64,000 nucleotides of DNA, taken from assembly GCF_018070325.1 (NCBI RefSeq), contig NZ_JAGPXY010000005.1, positions 62,001 to 126,000 on the forward strand. The letters are read 5' to 3'. The position numbers and the translations under genes were made by a program. The notes below the pieces were generated by a model. That model did no database searches and was not told where the DNA came from. It was given only the letters and a program-made list of their open reading frames with translations. Positions 47,442-54,438 of this stretch are shown in pieces; position 1 is the stretch's first letter, and every line of letters begins with the position of its first letter. The stretch is from Micromonospora sp. H61 (GTDB taxonomy: Bacteria > Actinomycetota > Actinomycetes > Mycobacteriales > Micromonosporaceae).

Positions 47442-48353
47442 ATGACGATCTTCCGCCCCACGCCGCCACCGGCCGGTTCACGACCGCCGCCGACTGGCCG
47501 TCCCACGCCGCCGCCGGCCGGTTCACGCCCGCCGTTCGCTGGCCGCCCCGCCTCGCCGCCCGATGATGTTCGGCTGCACTTGGACGACGGCTGGCCGGGC
47601 TCGGACCGCCCGCCAGGTCCCCAGCGCCCGCCAAATCGCCGGCGTCCGCCGGATCCCGAGCGCCCTTCGGATCCCGACCGCCCGTCGGTTGCCGCGCGTC
47701 CGCCGACCGCCGTCGCCCCCCGGCGTAGTCGTCCCTCCGGCCGCAGCCCCTGGTCAATACCGTTGGCCGTGGTGTTGGTGTTGGCCGGGGTCTTCGCCAC
47801 CGGGGCGGGGCTGGGCCGTTCGGTCGGCCCGTTCGACCTGGCCCCGACCGGCGGTGACCGGCCGGCCCGCAGCGAGTCGGTCGGGTTGTCAGCCAGTCGG
47901 CCGGTGCGCCTCTCGGTGCCGGCGATCAAGGTGACAGCGCCGGTGGCGCCCGTCGGGCAGGCGCGGGACGGCTCGATCGCCGTACCGCCGTTGGAACGGC
48001 ACAACGAGACCGGCTGGTACGACCGAGGACCCACGCCCGGTGAGCCTGGCCCTGCGGTGATCGTCGGGCACGTGGACACGAAGACCGGCCCGTCGGTCTT
48101 CTACGACCTGGGCAAGCTGCACCCCGGCGACCTGATCGAGGTGGCCCGGGCGGACGAGTCGGTGGTGGTGTTCCGGGTCGACACCGTCGAACACTTCCCG
48201 AAGGACCAGTTGCCCGCCGAGCGGATCTACGGCCATGACGGGCCGCCCGGTCTGCGGTTGATCACCTGCGGCGGGCAGTTCATCGGGGGCCGCACCGGCT
48301 ACGCCGACAATGTCATCGCCTTCGCCACCCTCCAGTCCTCCCGCAAGTCCTGA
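47442..48353 (+). CDS. Class F sortase
   Basis: 303 residues. A ~100-residue Pro/Arg-rich cytoplasmic leader with RPTPPPAGSRPPPTG-like repeats is followed by one membrane helix (WSIPLAVVLVLAGVFATGAG). The sortase fold follows, with catalytic His in VIVGHVDTKTGPSVF, Cys in LRLITCGGQFIGG and Arg in GRTGYADNVIAFATL. Its form, with D-T after the His and ITCGG, is class F, found in high-GC actinobacteria. The enzyme acts outside the membrane to anchor a surface protein. ATG 47442 lies 8 bp after the partner gene. Other substrates elsewhere cannot be excluded. Confidence 0.9.
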   Translation: MTIFRPTPPPAGSRPPPTGRPTPPPAGSRPPFAGRPASPPDDVRLHLDDGWPGSDRPPGPQRPPNRRRPPDPERPSDPDRPSVAARPPTAVAPRRSRPSGRSPWSIPLAVVLVLAGVFATGAGLGRSVGPFDLAPTGGDRPARSESVGLSASRPVRLSVPAIKVTAPVAPVGQARDGSIAVPPLERHNETGWYDRGPTPGEPGPAVIVGHVDTKTGPSVFYDLGKLHPGDLIEVARADESVVVFRVDTVEHFPKDQLPAERIYGHDGPPGLRLITCGGQFIGGRTGYADNVIAFATLQSSRKS

Positions 48354-48404
48354 CATCCCGACTTCAGCCAGGCCGGCGGGGCCGTCGCCGGATCAGCGTC
48401 GGCG

Positions 48405-48980
48405 TCAGCTCAGGAACACCAGGAGTTGGCGGGTGGTCTCGTCGGGGGCTTCCTCCGGGATGAAGTGCCCGACCGGGACCGGCTCGCCGCGTACGTCGTC
48501 GGCCCACTCCCGCCAGATCGCGAGCGGGTCGTCGTAGAGCTTCGCGACCTGGCCGCGTTGGCTCCAGAGAAACAGCACCGGGCAGGGGATCTTCCGCTTC
48601 CCGCGATCCGCCTCGTCCTGCTGGTAGTCCAGTGTCGCGGCGGCGCGGAACTCCTCGCAGATCGCGTGCACCGTCGCGGGGTCGCGGAACTGCTTGACGT
48701 ACGCCGCCCGCACCTCGGCGGGGAAGGCGTCCTTCACCTCGGGCCAGGTGTCGAGCATGAAGTCGACGAGCACCGCCGGCGCCGCGTCGATGAACTGCTC
48801 GGGCACCGGCGCGGGCGCCGCCAGGAAGGACCAGACCCAGTAAGAGAGGCTGAACGTCTTGTCGGCGCGGTCGTAGACGTCGCCGATGGGAACCACGTCC
48901 ATGACGGCCAGCCGGGTGACGGCGTCCGGTTCGTCCAGCGCGAGACGGTACGCGCAGCGGGCCCCCCGATCGTGGGCTGT
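48405..48980 (-). pseudogene. Truncated alpha/beta hydrolase (haloacetate dehalogenase-like), N-terminal part lost
   Basis: About 190 codons matching the C-terminal two thirds of the epoxide-hydrolase/fluoroacetate-dehalogenase family: HDRGARCAYRLALDEPDAV (nucleophile Asp), LAVMDVVPIGDVYDRADKTF, SYWVWSFLAAP and a terminal GHFIPEEAPDETTRQLLVFL with the catalytic His. The expected ~100 N-terminal residues with the HG oxyanion region are missing; reading upstream, the frame continues into unrelated low-GC sequence from about 48,980. The gene was therefore cut at the island border and is probably non-functional. Its missing part is not found at the other end of the island, so a deletion accompanied or followed the insertion. 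Confidence 0.75.
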
Positions 48981-49205
48981 GGACGCCTGCCTACGCCGGT
49001 AGGTATGCGGCCAGGGGTGGTTTCTCTTCTGCCACGGTTTCTTACGGTGCGACTCTTGCTCCGTCTCCGGTGCCGATCGCCACACTCGTTGTCACCGACG
49101 GCGTAATCGTCACTTGGGTCATGACGGCTCAGACCAATTCTGGTTTCACGATCGAGTGGGACACGAATACCACCAGCAGGTTTATAACTATTGGGTGTAC
49201 CGACC

Positions 49206-49340
49206 ATGATCGTAAGCATCTTGTCCGCCAGGCTGAACGGCAACATCGAAGTAGTGAAGGAGATTGTCAACGACCTAGGCATTGCCAAGTTCAACCTTCA
49301 TGGCCCTCCCGACGGATGCGGCCAGTATTCGTGTCACTGA
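49206..49340 (+). CDS. Small ORF, 44 residues, ends at TGA in frame with the next ORF
   Basis: Reads MIVSILSARL... to a Gly/Cys-rich end, HGPPDGCGQYSCH, which looks like part of a folded metal- or disulfide-binding segment rather than a natural C-terminus. TATAAC (49183-49188), a good -10, is 17 nt upstream. The TGA at 49338-49340 is followed without a gap by GTG in the same reading frame, so this and the next ORF may be one gene of about 130 residues interrupted by a nonsense codon, or two coupled small genes. Function not recognised. Confidence 0.5.
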   Translation: MIVSILSARLNGNIEVVKEIVNDLGIAKFNLHGPPDGCGQYSCH

Positions 49341-49601
49341 GTGCGGCCTAGCGGACATGCAGAAGGTATAGACATACTTCTTTATGAGCCACACCTCAAC
49401 AACAGCGACGAAGGTCTGACGCACTGGGACCGAATCGTCGCCTGCAAAGCACGCGTTGCGCCGGAAACTGTACTCACCCCAGAAGAGGTACGCCTCAAGT
49501 TGGAGACTGCCGGCATCTCTGCGGACTACTACCCAGAAGACGGAACCGACCCCATAACCACAATTCTCGGGATGTGCACAACAGCGAGCCTAGGGGAGTA
49601 G
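49341..49601 (+). CDS. Small hypothetical protein, 86 residues
   Basis: Begins at GTG directly after the previous TGA in the same frame. It contains GIDILLYEPHLNNSDEGLTH, ARVAPETVLTPEEVRLKLET and ISADYYPEDGTDPITTILG; it is acidic, soluble and without known motifs. With the 44-residue ORF upstream it may make one 130-residue protein. Codon use is that of the island. No ribosome site precedes the GTG, so independent initiation would depend on coupling. Confidence 0.5.
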   Translation: MRPSGHAEGIDILLYEPHLNNSDEGLTHWDRIVACKARVAPETVLTPEEVRLKLETAGISADYYPEDGTDPITTILGMCTTASLGE

Positions 49602-49673
49602 TTGGTTTCGCTGACTTGAATGAAGCCCGATCGGGGGTAGACCGATGTTGCATCCGTGCGAGATAATCCAGGG

Positions 49674-50924
49674 ATGCCCGAACGTCCACGGTGGTACAAG
49701 CGGATCAACCCTGTTCATTTCTTTCGGAAATATCGGTCCAGATTCAGAAAGAGGAAGTCGCGGATGGTCGAGCGAACTTCAAAACCTCGGACCTACAGAC
49801 CCATCCACCTTGCAACTTTGGTGACTCTTGCTGTTGTCGCTCTTGCTGTCACCGCTGTTGCCGCCGTGTTTATGTGGGATGCTGCTCAGGTTCCGGCGAG
49901 TGTGCCTAAGTCGCCGGACCTGGCTGTCCGAGCGGCTCAACTACGGGTTGACGTGATCCGGAACATTCTCGCTGTGGGGGCCGGTGCTGGCGGCCTAATC
50001 GCTCTTTTCCTCGGTCTGCGAAGACAGTATGTGAAAGAGCGTGTCGACCATGCTGACCAGGAGTACAAGAACCGAACCGCCGAAGATACGAAGCATGACG
50101 CAGTCGAGAGACGGGTAACCGAGCTTTATACTAAGGCTGCCGAACAGCTGGGTTCCGATAAGGCGCCCGTACGTATGGCTGCTCTCTACGCGCTAGAACG
50201 CATGGGGCAGGGCAATCCCGAACATAGACAGACGATAGTCAACCTGATATGCGCTTATCTAAGGATGCCGTATAACCCGCCGCACAATCCTCCGTACGTC
50301 CGCTCAAGCGCAGGGGATGAGAACGAATCCAGCGCAGTCGTTGAAATGCGCCAACAAGAACGCGAAGTAAGACTAGCTGCGCAGCGGATTTTATCGGGTC
50401 ACTTGAGGTACGGAGATGTTGGCCCATCGGATCCGCATGAGAGCCCTGATCTAAACGATGAGTCGTTCTGGTCGCATATCTCTATCGACTTGTCGGGTGC
50501 CGTTCTACTGGATTTCAGGCTCGTCCGTTGCGCTGTTAATTCTATCAACGTTGACCACGCGACCTTCTACGGCTCAACGACCCTAAGTTTTCTCCACTCT
50601 ACTGGAATAGCCAACTTTTCGAGGGCGCACTTTTCTGGCCCTGCTTATTTCGCCGGAGCGGATTTTCGCTCGTCTGTAAGCTTTAGTGAAGCCCAATTCG
50701 ACTATCGCGTTCGATTTGACAGGGCGAGATTGGGCGGCGAAGCCAACTTTGAGATGGCAAAGTTCGGTGGCGCAACACGCTTCGCTGGTGCGCACTCTGA
50801 TAAGTTCAGGTTTCAAGATGCTCGGGCAATCTTGAAACCTACTACTTCCCACTTCTGGCCGAAGGGCTATCGGCTTGTAGGGGCCGATTCCGCGAGTGAC
50901 GACGGGTTGATAGTAAAAGAGTGA
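49674..50924 (+). CDS. Membrane-anchored pentapeptide-repeat-like protein
   Basis: 416 residues from ATG 49674, with GATAAT six bases upstream as a possible leaderless -10; an in-frame GTG lies 18 nt earlier. It has a basic cytoplasmic N-terminus, two membrane helices (about 44-67 and 97-115), and a charged helix. A conserved-looking block KAAEQLGSDKAPVRMAALYA and ERMGQGNPEHRQTIVNLIC follows, then a C-terminal run of about 90 residues with F-x2-A-x-F periodicity (ANFSRAHFSGPAYFAGADF) typical of pentapeptide beta-helices. Such proteins are widespread in actinobacteria and of unknown role. It is the largest gene of the low-GC island. Confidence 0.75.
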   Translation: MPERPRWYKRINPVHFFRKYRSRFRKRKSRMVERTSKPRTYRPIHLATLVTLAVVALAVTAVAAVFMWDAAQVPASVPKSPDLAVRAAQLRVDVIRNILAVGAGAGGLIALFLGLRRQYVKERVDHADQEYKNRTAEDTKHDAVERRVTELYTKAAEQLGSDKAPVRMAALYALERMGQGNPEHRQTIVNLICAYLRMPYNPPHNPPYVRSSAGDENESSAVVEMRQQEREVRLAAQRILSGHLRYGDVGPSDPHESPDLNDESFWSHISIDLSGAVLLDFRLVRCAVNSINVDHATFYGSTTLSFLHSTGIANFSRAHFSGPAYFAGADFRSSVSFSEAQFDYRVRFDRARLGGEANFEMAKFGGATRFAGAHSDKFRFQDARAILKPTTSHFWPKGYRLVGADSASDDGLIVKE

Positions 50925-50984
50925 TTGATCCCCTGACCGGCTGATCCACTTCGCCTATGGATTCTACCTCTGCCGCCAAGGGGG

Positions 50985-51215
50985 TTAGGGTTCGATGTCT
51001 TCTCTGACGTAGACGCCCCGACCCGGGACGCCGACCACTAATCCCTGAAACTCTAGAACCCTAATGCCCTTCTGAACCGTAGTTACCGCAATGCTGTAAA
51101 GCTTCGACAGCTCAGCATAAGACGGCAACTTGTCACCTGGCGCATACTCGCCGCTTTTGATGCGGGAGGCCAAGTCTTCCGCCATCTGGCGGTATCCGCC
51201 GGTCGGTATGGGCAT
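50985..51215 (-). CDS. GntR family winged-helix regulator (DNA-binding domain only)
   Basis: 76 residues comprising almost only the GntR winged helix: QMAEDLASRIKSGEYAPGDK, LPSYAELSKLYSIAVTTVQK and LEFQGLVVGVPGRGVYVRE. The usual effector domain is absent, as in the short regulators of actinomycete integrative elements. ATG 51215 is chosen because AGAAGG lies 8 nt upstream; longer in-frame starts exist at 51260 and 51254. It is divergent from the 76-residue Cys protein gene, with palindromic sequences in the 156-bp gap that it may bind. Confidence 0.8.
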   Translation of the reverse strand: MPIPTGGYRQMAEDLASRIKSGEYAPGDKLPSYAELSKLYSIAVTTVQKGIRVLEFQGLVVGVPGRGVYVREDIEP

Positions 51216-51279
51216 GGTGGGGTTCCTTCTCATCGGGCAACCCCATTCGATCATGATCACGAAACAGCCTCAACGTCAA

Positions 51280-51325
51280 CGTTCCCTTAAGCGCTTAGGG
51301 TGTCTAGGGTGTCTAGGTGGGAACG
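51280..51325. promoter_or_regulatory. Putative control region for the GntR gene and its divergent neighbour
   Basis: CGTTCCC (51280-51286) and GGGAACG (51319-51325) are inverted. Between them lie the perfect palindrome TAAGCGCTTA and a tandem GGGTGTCTA repeat (about 51298-51315). This cluster in the divergent gap is a good place for the operator. Confidence 0.45.
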
Positions 51326-51371
51326 GAGAGCGACCGGAACCCACTGAGCGAGTGACCGGGAGAGGCGAACC

Positions 51372-51602
51372 GTGACAAACCAAACTAAGCATGGGCCGAA
51401 ACGACCAATGCTCCGACTGTGGCGTGAGCCTGAGTGCATCTGCGGGCATGAGACGTACATCGGCTGCGTCAAGATGCGGGTAGGCCCGGTGCGGCCGTCC
51501 TGGACCAACGAGAGAGCTCTTGAGTACCCCCCGCTACGGGAGCCGTTCGTGACTAAGGCTCAGTCGTACCGCTCGAACGGGGGTCACGGTGCCGATCGAT
51601 GA
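51372..51602 (+). CDS. Small Cys-containing protein of the island
   Basis: 76 residues, not recognised. A C-x-C-x-H...C pattern in REPECICGHETYIGCVKMR could bind a metal; the rest is basic and Pro-rich. GTG 51372 has GAGAGG 6 nt upstream. The stop overlaps the next start by 14 bp, so both are translated from one message. It is divergent from the GntR regulator, which likely controls it. Confidence 0.55.
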   Translation: MTNQTKHGPKRPMLRLWREPECICGHETYIGCVKMRVGPVRPSWTNERALEYPPLREPFVTKAQSYRSNGGHGADR

Positions 51603-51792
51603 GCCGATCTCCAAGGCGACAGAGTTGTTCATCGCTAACAGGATCTTGGACAGCCACTGGACCCGGGCGCTTGACCAACCGTGGCGATTGGGAGGGTGCC
51701 TGGAGTGCCGAGGTCGCAACAACTGTCCGCAGCTTGACTGGGCGATCGAGCTGACTGCCGAGGTGGTTTCGATCATGTTCCAGAAGCCATGA
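51589..51792 (+). CDS. Small Cys-containing protein of the island (second)
   Basis: 67 residues beginning at GTG 51589 behind GGGGG. It contains CLECRGRNNC (C-x2-C-x5-C), a possible metal site, flanked by helices (ATELFIANRILDSHWTRAL, LDWAIELTAEVV). No known family recognised. Its overlap with the upstream ORF suggests a functional pair. Confidence 0.55.
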   Translation: MPIDEPISKATELFIANRILDSHWTRALDQPWRLGGCLECRGRNNCPQLDWAIELTAEVVSIMFQKP

Positions 51793-51846
51793 CTGTAGAT
51801 CTCTGCGCGTTGCTCCCGGGTTGATCGACACGGGATCCTTGACGTT

Positions 51847-51873
51847 GGGGTGTCCCACTGACTCGGACACCCC
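51847..51873. terminator. Hairpin near the right border of the island
   Basis: GGGGTGTCC and GGACACCCC form a 9-bp perfect stem with a 9-nt loop, 55 bp after the second Cys-protein gene. Confidence 0.65.
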
Positions 51874-51927
51874 GGTTTCAGCGAAACGGAGTGGATCTAG
51901 CCGCGTTGGCGCCCTGAGGCGGCGCTC

Positions 51928-52245
51928 CTAGGGCTGGGGGACGTGCAGCGCCACCTCGAACTCCAGCAGGCTGGCGCCGGTGGAGACCGGGGGACGGGGC
52001 TTGTCGCCGGGGGCGGCGGCGTGGGCGGCGCGCGACGGGCCGGCGGCCCACGCCTGGAACGCTTCCTCGCTCTCCCACTTCGTGTAGACGAAGTAGCGGG
52101 TCTCGCCGGCCACCGGGCGGAGGAGTTCGAAGCCGAGGAAGCCGGGGGAGTTCTCCACCGTGCCGGCCCGGGCGGCGAACCGCTTCTCCAGCTCCGCGCC
52201 GCCACCGGGCGGGACGTCGATTGCGTTGATCTTCACGACTGCCAT
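51928..52245 (-). CDS. Antibiotic biosynthesis monooxygenase (ABM) domain protein
   Basis: 105 residues of a single dimeric alpha/beta barrel: VVKINAIDVPPGGGAELEKR, ENSPGFLGFELLRPVAG, TRYFVYTKWESEEAFQAWA, then SLLEFEVALHVPQP. The W-x-S-x-E-A-F-x-A-W pattern is the ABM hallmark; several actinobacterial members of this shape act on heme (MhuD-like) or quinones, but no such claim is secured here. ATG 52245. First host gene to the right of the island; convergent with it. Confidence 0.85.
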   Translation of the reverse strand: MAVVKINAIDVPPGGGAELEKRFAARAGTVENSPGFLGFELLRPVAGETRYFVYTKWESEEAFQAWAAGPSRAAHAAAPGDKPRPPVSTGASLLEFEVALHVPQP

Positions 52246-52262
52246 CTGCCCACCCTAGCCAC

Positions 52263-53060
52263 TCAGAACGCCTCGACCGCCGGGACCAGGTCCACGTCGA
52301 CCACGATCGGCGCGTGGTCGGAGGGGCCCTTGCCCTTGCGGGCCTCCCGGTCCACGTACGCGGAGCGGACCGCTCGGGCGAACGGCGCGGACGCGTACAC
52401 CAGGTCGATTCTCATGCCCTTGTTCTGGTGGAACATGCCGGCCCGGTAGTCCCAGTAGGTGAAGGGGTGCGGGCCCTTCATCGGGGTGGGCACGACGTCG
52501 CTGAGGCCCAGGTCGCGCAGCGCCGCGAGGGCTGCCCGCTCGGCCGGGGTGACGTGCGTGGAGTGGGTGAAGACCGCCGGGTCCCAGACGTCGGCGTCGG
52601 TCGGGGCGACGTTGAAGTCGCCGCAGACCGCCAGCGGCAACCCGCCGGCCAGCTCCGCGTCCAGCGCGTCGCGCAGCGCCGCGAACCAGGCCAACTTGTA
52701 CGCGTAGTGCGGGTCGTCCGGCGTCCGGCCGTTGGGCACGTACACCGACCAGACCCGCACCCCGTCGCAGGTGGCGGAGATGGCCCGGGCCTCGGGCTCG
52801 GGGAAGCCGGGCTCGTCGGCGAACCCGACCCGGACGTCGCCCAGCCCGACCCGGGACAGGATGGCCACTCCGTTCCACCGGCCGTCGCTGTGGCTGGCAA
52901 CGGTGTAGCCCAGCGCGCCCACCTCGGTCACCGGGAAGGCGCCGTCGGGGCATTTGGTCTCCTGTAGGCAGACGACGTCCGGCCCGGTGTCGGCCAGCCA
53001 TTCCAGCAGCCGGGGTAGGCGGGCCTTCACCGAGTTGACGTTCCAGGTCGCCAGGCGCAT
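52263..53060 (-). CDS. xthA: Exodeoxyribonuclease III
   Basis: A 265-residue AP endonuclease/exonuclease of base excision repair. It begins MRLATWNVNSVKARLPRLLE, with metal-binding Glu in VCLQETKC and RWNGVAILSR. VYVPNG, the catalytic CGDFNVAPTD and the final GPSDHAPIVVDVDL follow. ATG 53060 is chosen because the family starts exactly there; an upstream in-frame extension is antisense to the PAC2 gene end. It lies 37 bp after the PAC2-protein gene on the same strand. Confidence 0.95.
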   Translation of the reverse strand: MRLATWNVNSVKARLPRLLEWLADTGPDVVCLQETKCPDGAFPVTEVGALGYTVASHSDGRWNGVAILSRVGLGDVRVGFADEPGFPEPEARAISATCDGVRVWSVYVPNGRTPDDPHYAYKLAWFAALRDALDAELAGGLPLAVCGDFNVAPTDADVWDPAVFTHSTHVTPAERAALAALRDLGLSDVVPTPMKGPHPFTYWDYRAGMFHQNKGMRIDLVYASAPFARAVRSAYVDREARKGKGPSDHAPIVVDVDLVPAVEAF

Positions 53061-53097
53061 GCCCCCAGCCTGCCGTATCCGCCGCCGCGACGCCGTG

Positions 53098-54018
53098 TCA
53101 GCTGCCCGGGGTGTCGCCGGGACGGGTCTGTTCGGCCAGGAACCGTTCCAGTTCGGCGCCGAGTTCGTCGGCCGTGGGCAGCGGGCCGGCATCGGGGGCG
53201 AGCAGGCTCTTCTCACCCCGACCTCGGGCGAACGCGTCGTACTGCTCCTCCAGGGCCTGGACCAGGGCCGCGGCGTCCTCGGTCTGCGCGACCTGCCGGT
53301 CGATCTCCACCCGGACCACCTCGGCGGCCGAGCGCAGCCCGTCGCCGGGCAGCAGCAGCCCGGTGCTGCGCGACACCGAGGTGAGCAGCACCTCGGCGGC
53401 CGCCGGGTATTCGGTCTGCGCCACGTAGTGCGGCACGTGGGCGGCGAAACCCAGCGCGTCGCGGCCCTGCTCGCCGAGGCGGAACTCCAGCAGGTGACCG
53501 ACGCTGCCGGGCACCTGGACGCGTTGCAACCAGGGCTCGTAGCCGGCGATCAGCTCGGGGCGGGTGGCGTGCGCTGTCACCCCGGTCGGCCGGGTGTGCG
53601 GGACCGCCATCGGGATCGAGTTGAGCCCCACTGTGAGCCGGACGTCCAGACGGGCGGCGAGCCCGGCCACGGCGGTCACGAAACGCTCCCACTGCAGGTC
53701 CGGTTCGGGGCCGGTGAGCAGCAGGAACGGGGTCTCGTCGTCGTCCTGCAGCAGGTGCAGCTCCAGCTTGGGCGCGTCGACGCTCTCCCAGTGGTCCTCG
53801 ACGAAGGTCATCACCGGTCGTCGCGATCGGTAGTCGAAGAGCTGGTCGACGTCGAACGTGGCGATCGGCCGACCCTCCAGCGAGGTGAGTAGCTGCTCAC
53901 GCGCCAGTCGGCTGGCGTTTCCGGCGTCCACGAACCCGGTGAGGGCCTGGATCAGGACCGGCTGCCCGAGGTCGGGCAGATCGTCGGTGAGCTGGTAGAG
54001 CTCGTGTGGGTCGAGCAC
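53098..54018 (-). CDS. PAC2 family protein (proteasome assembly chaperone-like)
   Basis: A 306-residue PAC2-fold protein, of the actinobacterial type found in genomes with a 20S proteasome. VLIQALTGFVDAGNASRLA, TFDVDQLFDYRSRRPVMTF and FLLLTGPEPDLQWERFVTAV are followed by IPMAVPHTRPTGVTAHATR and a C-terminal charged helix (EEQYDAFARGRGEKSLL). Its biochemical role is not settled. GTG 54018 is preferred because GGGAGG stands about 9 nt upstream; the longer frame adds 26 unconserved residues. Confidence 0.85.
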   Translation of the reverse strand: MLDPHELYQLTDDLPDLGQPVLIQALTGFVDAGNASRLAREQLLTSLEGRPIATFDVDQLFDYRSRRPVMTFVEDHWESVDAPKLELHLLQDDDETPFLLLTGPEPDLQWERFVTAVAGLAARLDVRLTVGLNSIPMAVPHTRPTGVTAHATRPELIAGYEPWLQRVQVPGSVGHLLEFRLGEQGRDALGFAAHVPHYVAQTEYPAAAEVLLTSVSRSTGLLLPGDGLRSAAEVVRVEIDRQVAQTEDAAALVQALEEQYDAFARGRGEKSLLAPDAGPLPTADELGAELERFLAEQTRPGDTPGS

Positions 54019-54438
54019 CGGTGCGGACCTCCCTGAAATGTGCCTGCGGGGCGCCGTCGCGACGGAGGGCACCCGTTCGGGCAACGTACCCGCCATCCTG
54101 GTGCATTCCTGCGTCGGGCGATCCGTTGGCCGGGTGGTGGGCGTGACCGGACTAATCGGCTGTTTACGCCACCAGGCCGAGCCTCGTGGCCGATCGGCCG
54201 AGGGATGGTTCAGCCCAAAGGCCGAGTTTGTCGATCATGTCAGGCTCGGTGGTGGAATGTTCGGTCCTGTCGTGGGCCGTGCCGGTCCGCGTGCAGTGCC
54301 AGCTTCATCCGGTACGCGAGGTCCCTTCCCCGGGCGGGTCACCCCGCCCAGGTCGTCCACCAGTAGGGCTCCGATCTGTGTCGAGCGCCACGTGATCACC
54401 GTGCGTGATCAGGGTTTCCACCTGCCTAGCCTCGGTTG
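54019..54438. other. Divergent intergenic region upstream of the PAC2 and transglycosylase-like genes
   Basis: 420 bp without a gene. Besides the PAC2 ribosome site at the left, it contains the inverted repeat at 54393-54411 and a -10 (TAGCCT, 54427-54432). A c-di-AMP (ydaO) riboswitch, often found ahead of actinobacterial cell-wall lytic genes, was looked for and not seen. Confidence 0.6.
54393..54432 (+). promoter_or_regulatory. Operator-like palindrome and -10 of the transglycosylase-like gene
   Basis: TGATCAC-N5-GTGATCA (54393-54411) is a perfect 7-5-7 palindrome covering the -28 to -46 region. TAGCCT (54427-54432) stands 6 nt before ATG 54439, giving a leaderless message under possible repressor or activator control. 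Confidence 0.5.

Larger units (their letters stand above)
48980..51900. mobile_element. Low-GC genomic island, probable integrative-element remnant
   Basis: The segment differs sharply in base and codon use from its surroundings: sample lines at 50401 and 50581 are 53% and 50% GC by hand count, with AT-ending codons common. Its left end truncates a host hydrolase gene; its right end lies before the ABM gene. Contents are small unknown ORFs, a pentapeptide-type membrane protein, a GntR regulator and small Cys-containing proteins, a set often seen as cargo or control genes of actinomycete integrative elements. No integrase, replication or transfer gene and no flanking direct repeat was found by eye. 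Borders are approximate. Confidence 0.65.

Noticed and set aside
49070..49351. 93-codon plus-strand frame at the left of the island
   Set aside because: It overlaps the 49206 ORF in another frame, has no ribosome site, and its second half is the shifted reading of that ORF.
48960..51930. Direct-repeat attachment sites at the island borders
   Set aside because: Comparison by eye of the two border regions showed no shared word of ten bases or more, and no tRNA gene is next to either border.
54100..54438. Possible c-di-AMP (ydaO) riboswitch ahead of the lytic-enzyme gene
   Set aside because: The conserved core sequences and the long paired architecture were not found. The -10 lies 6 nt from the start codon, leaving no leader RNA.
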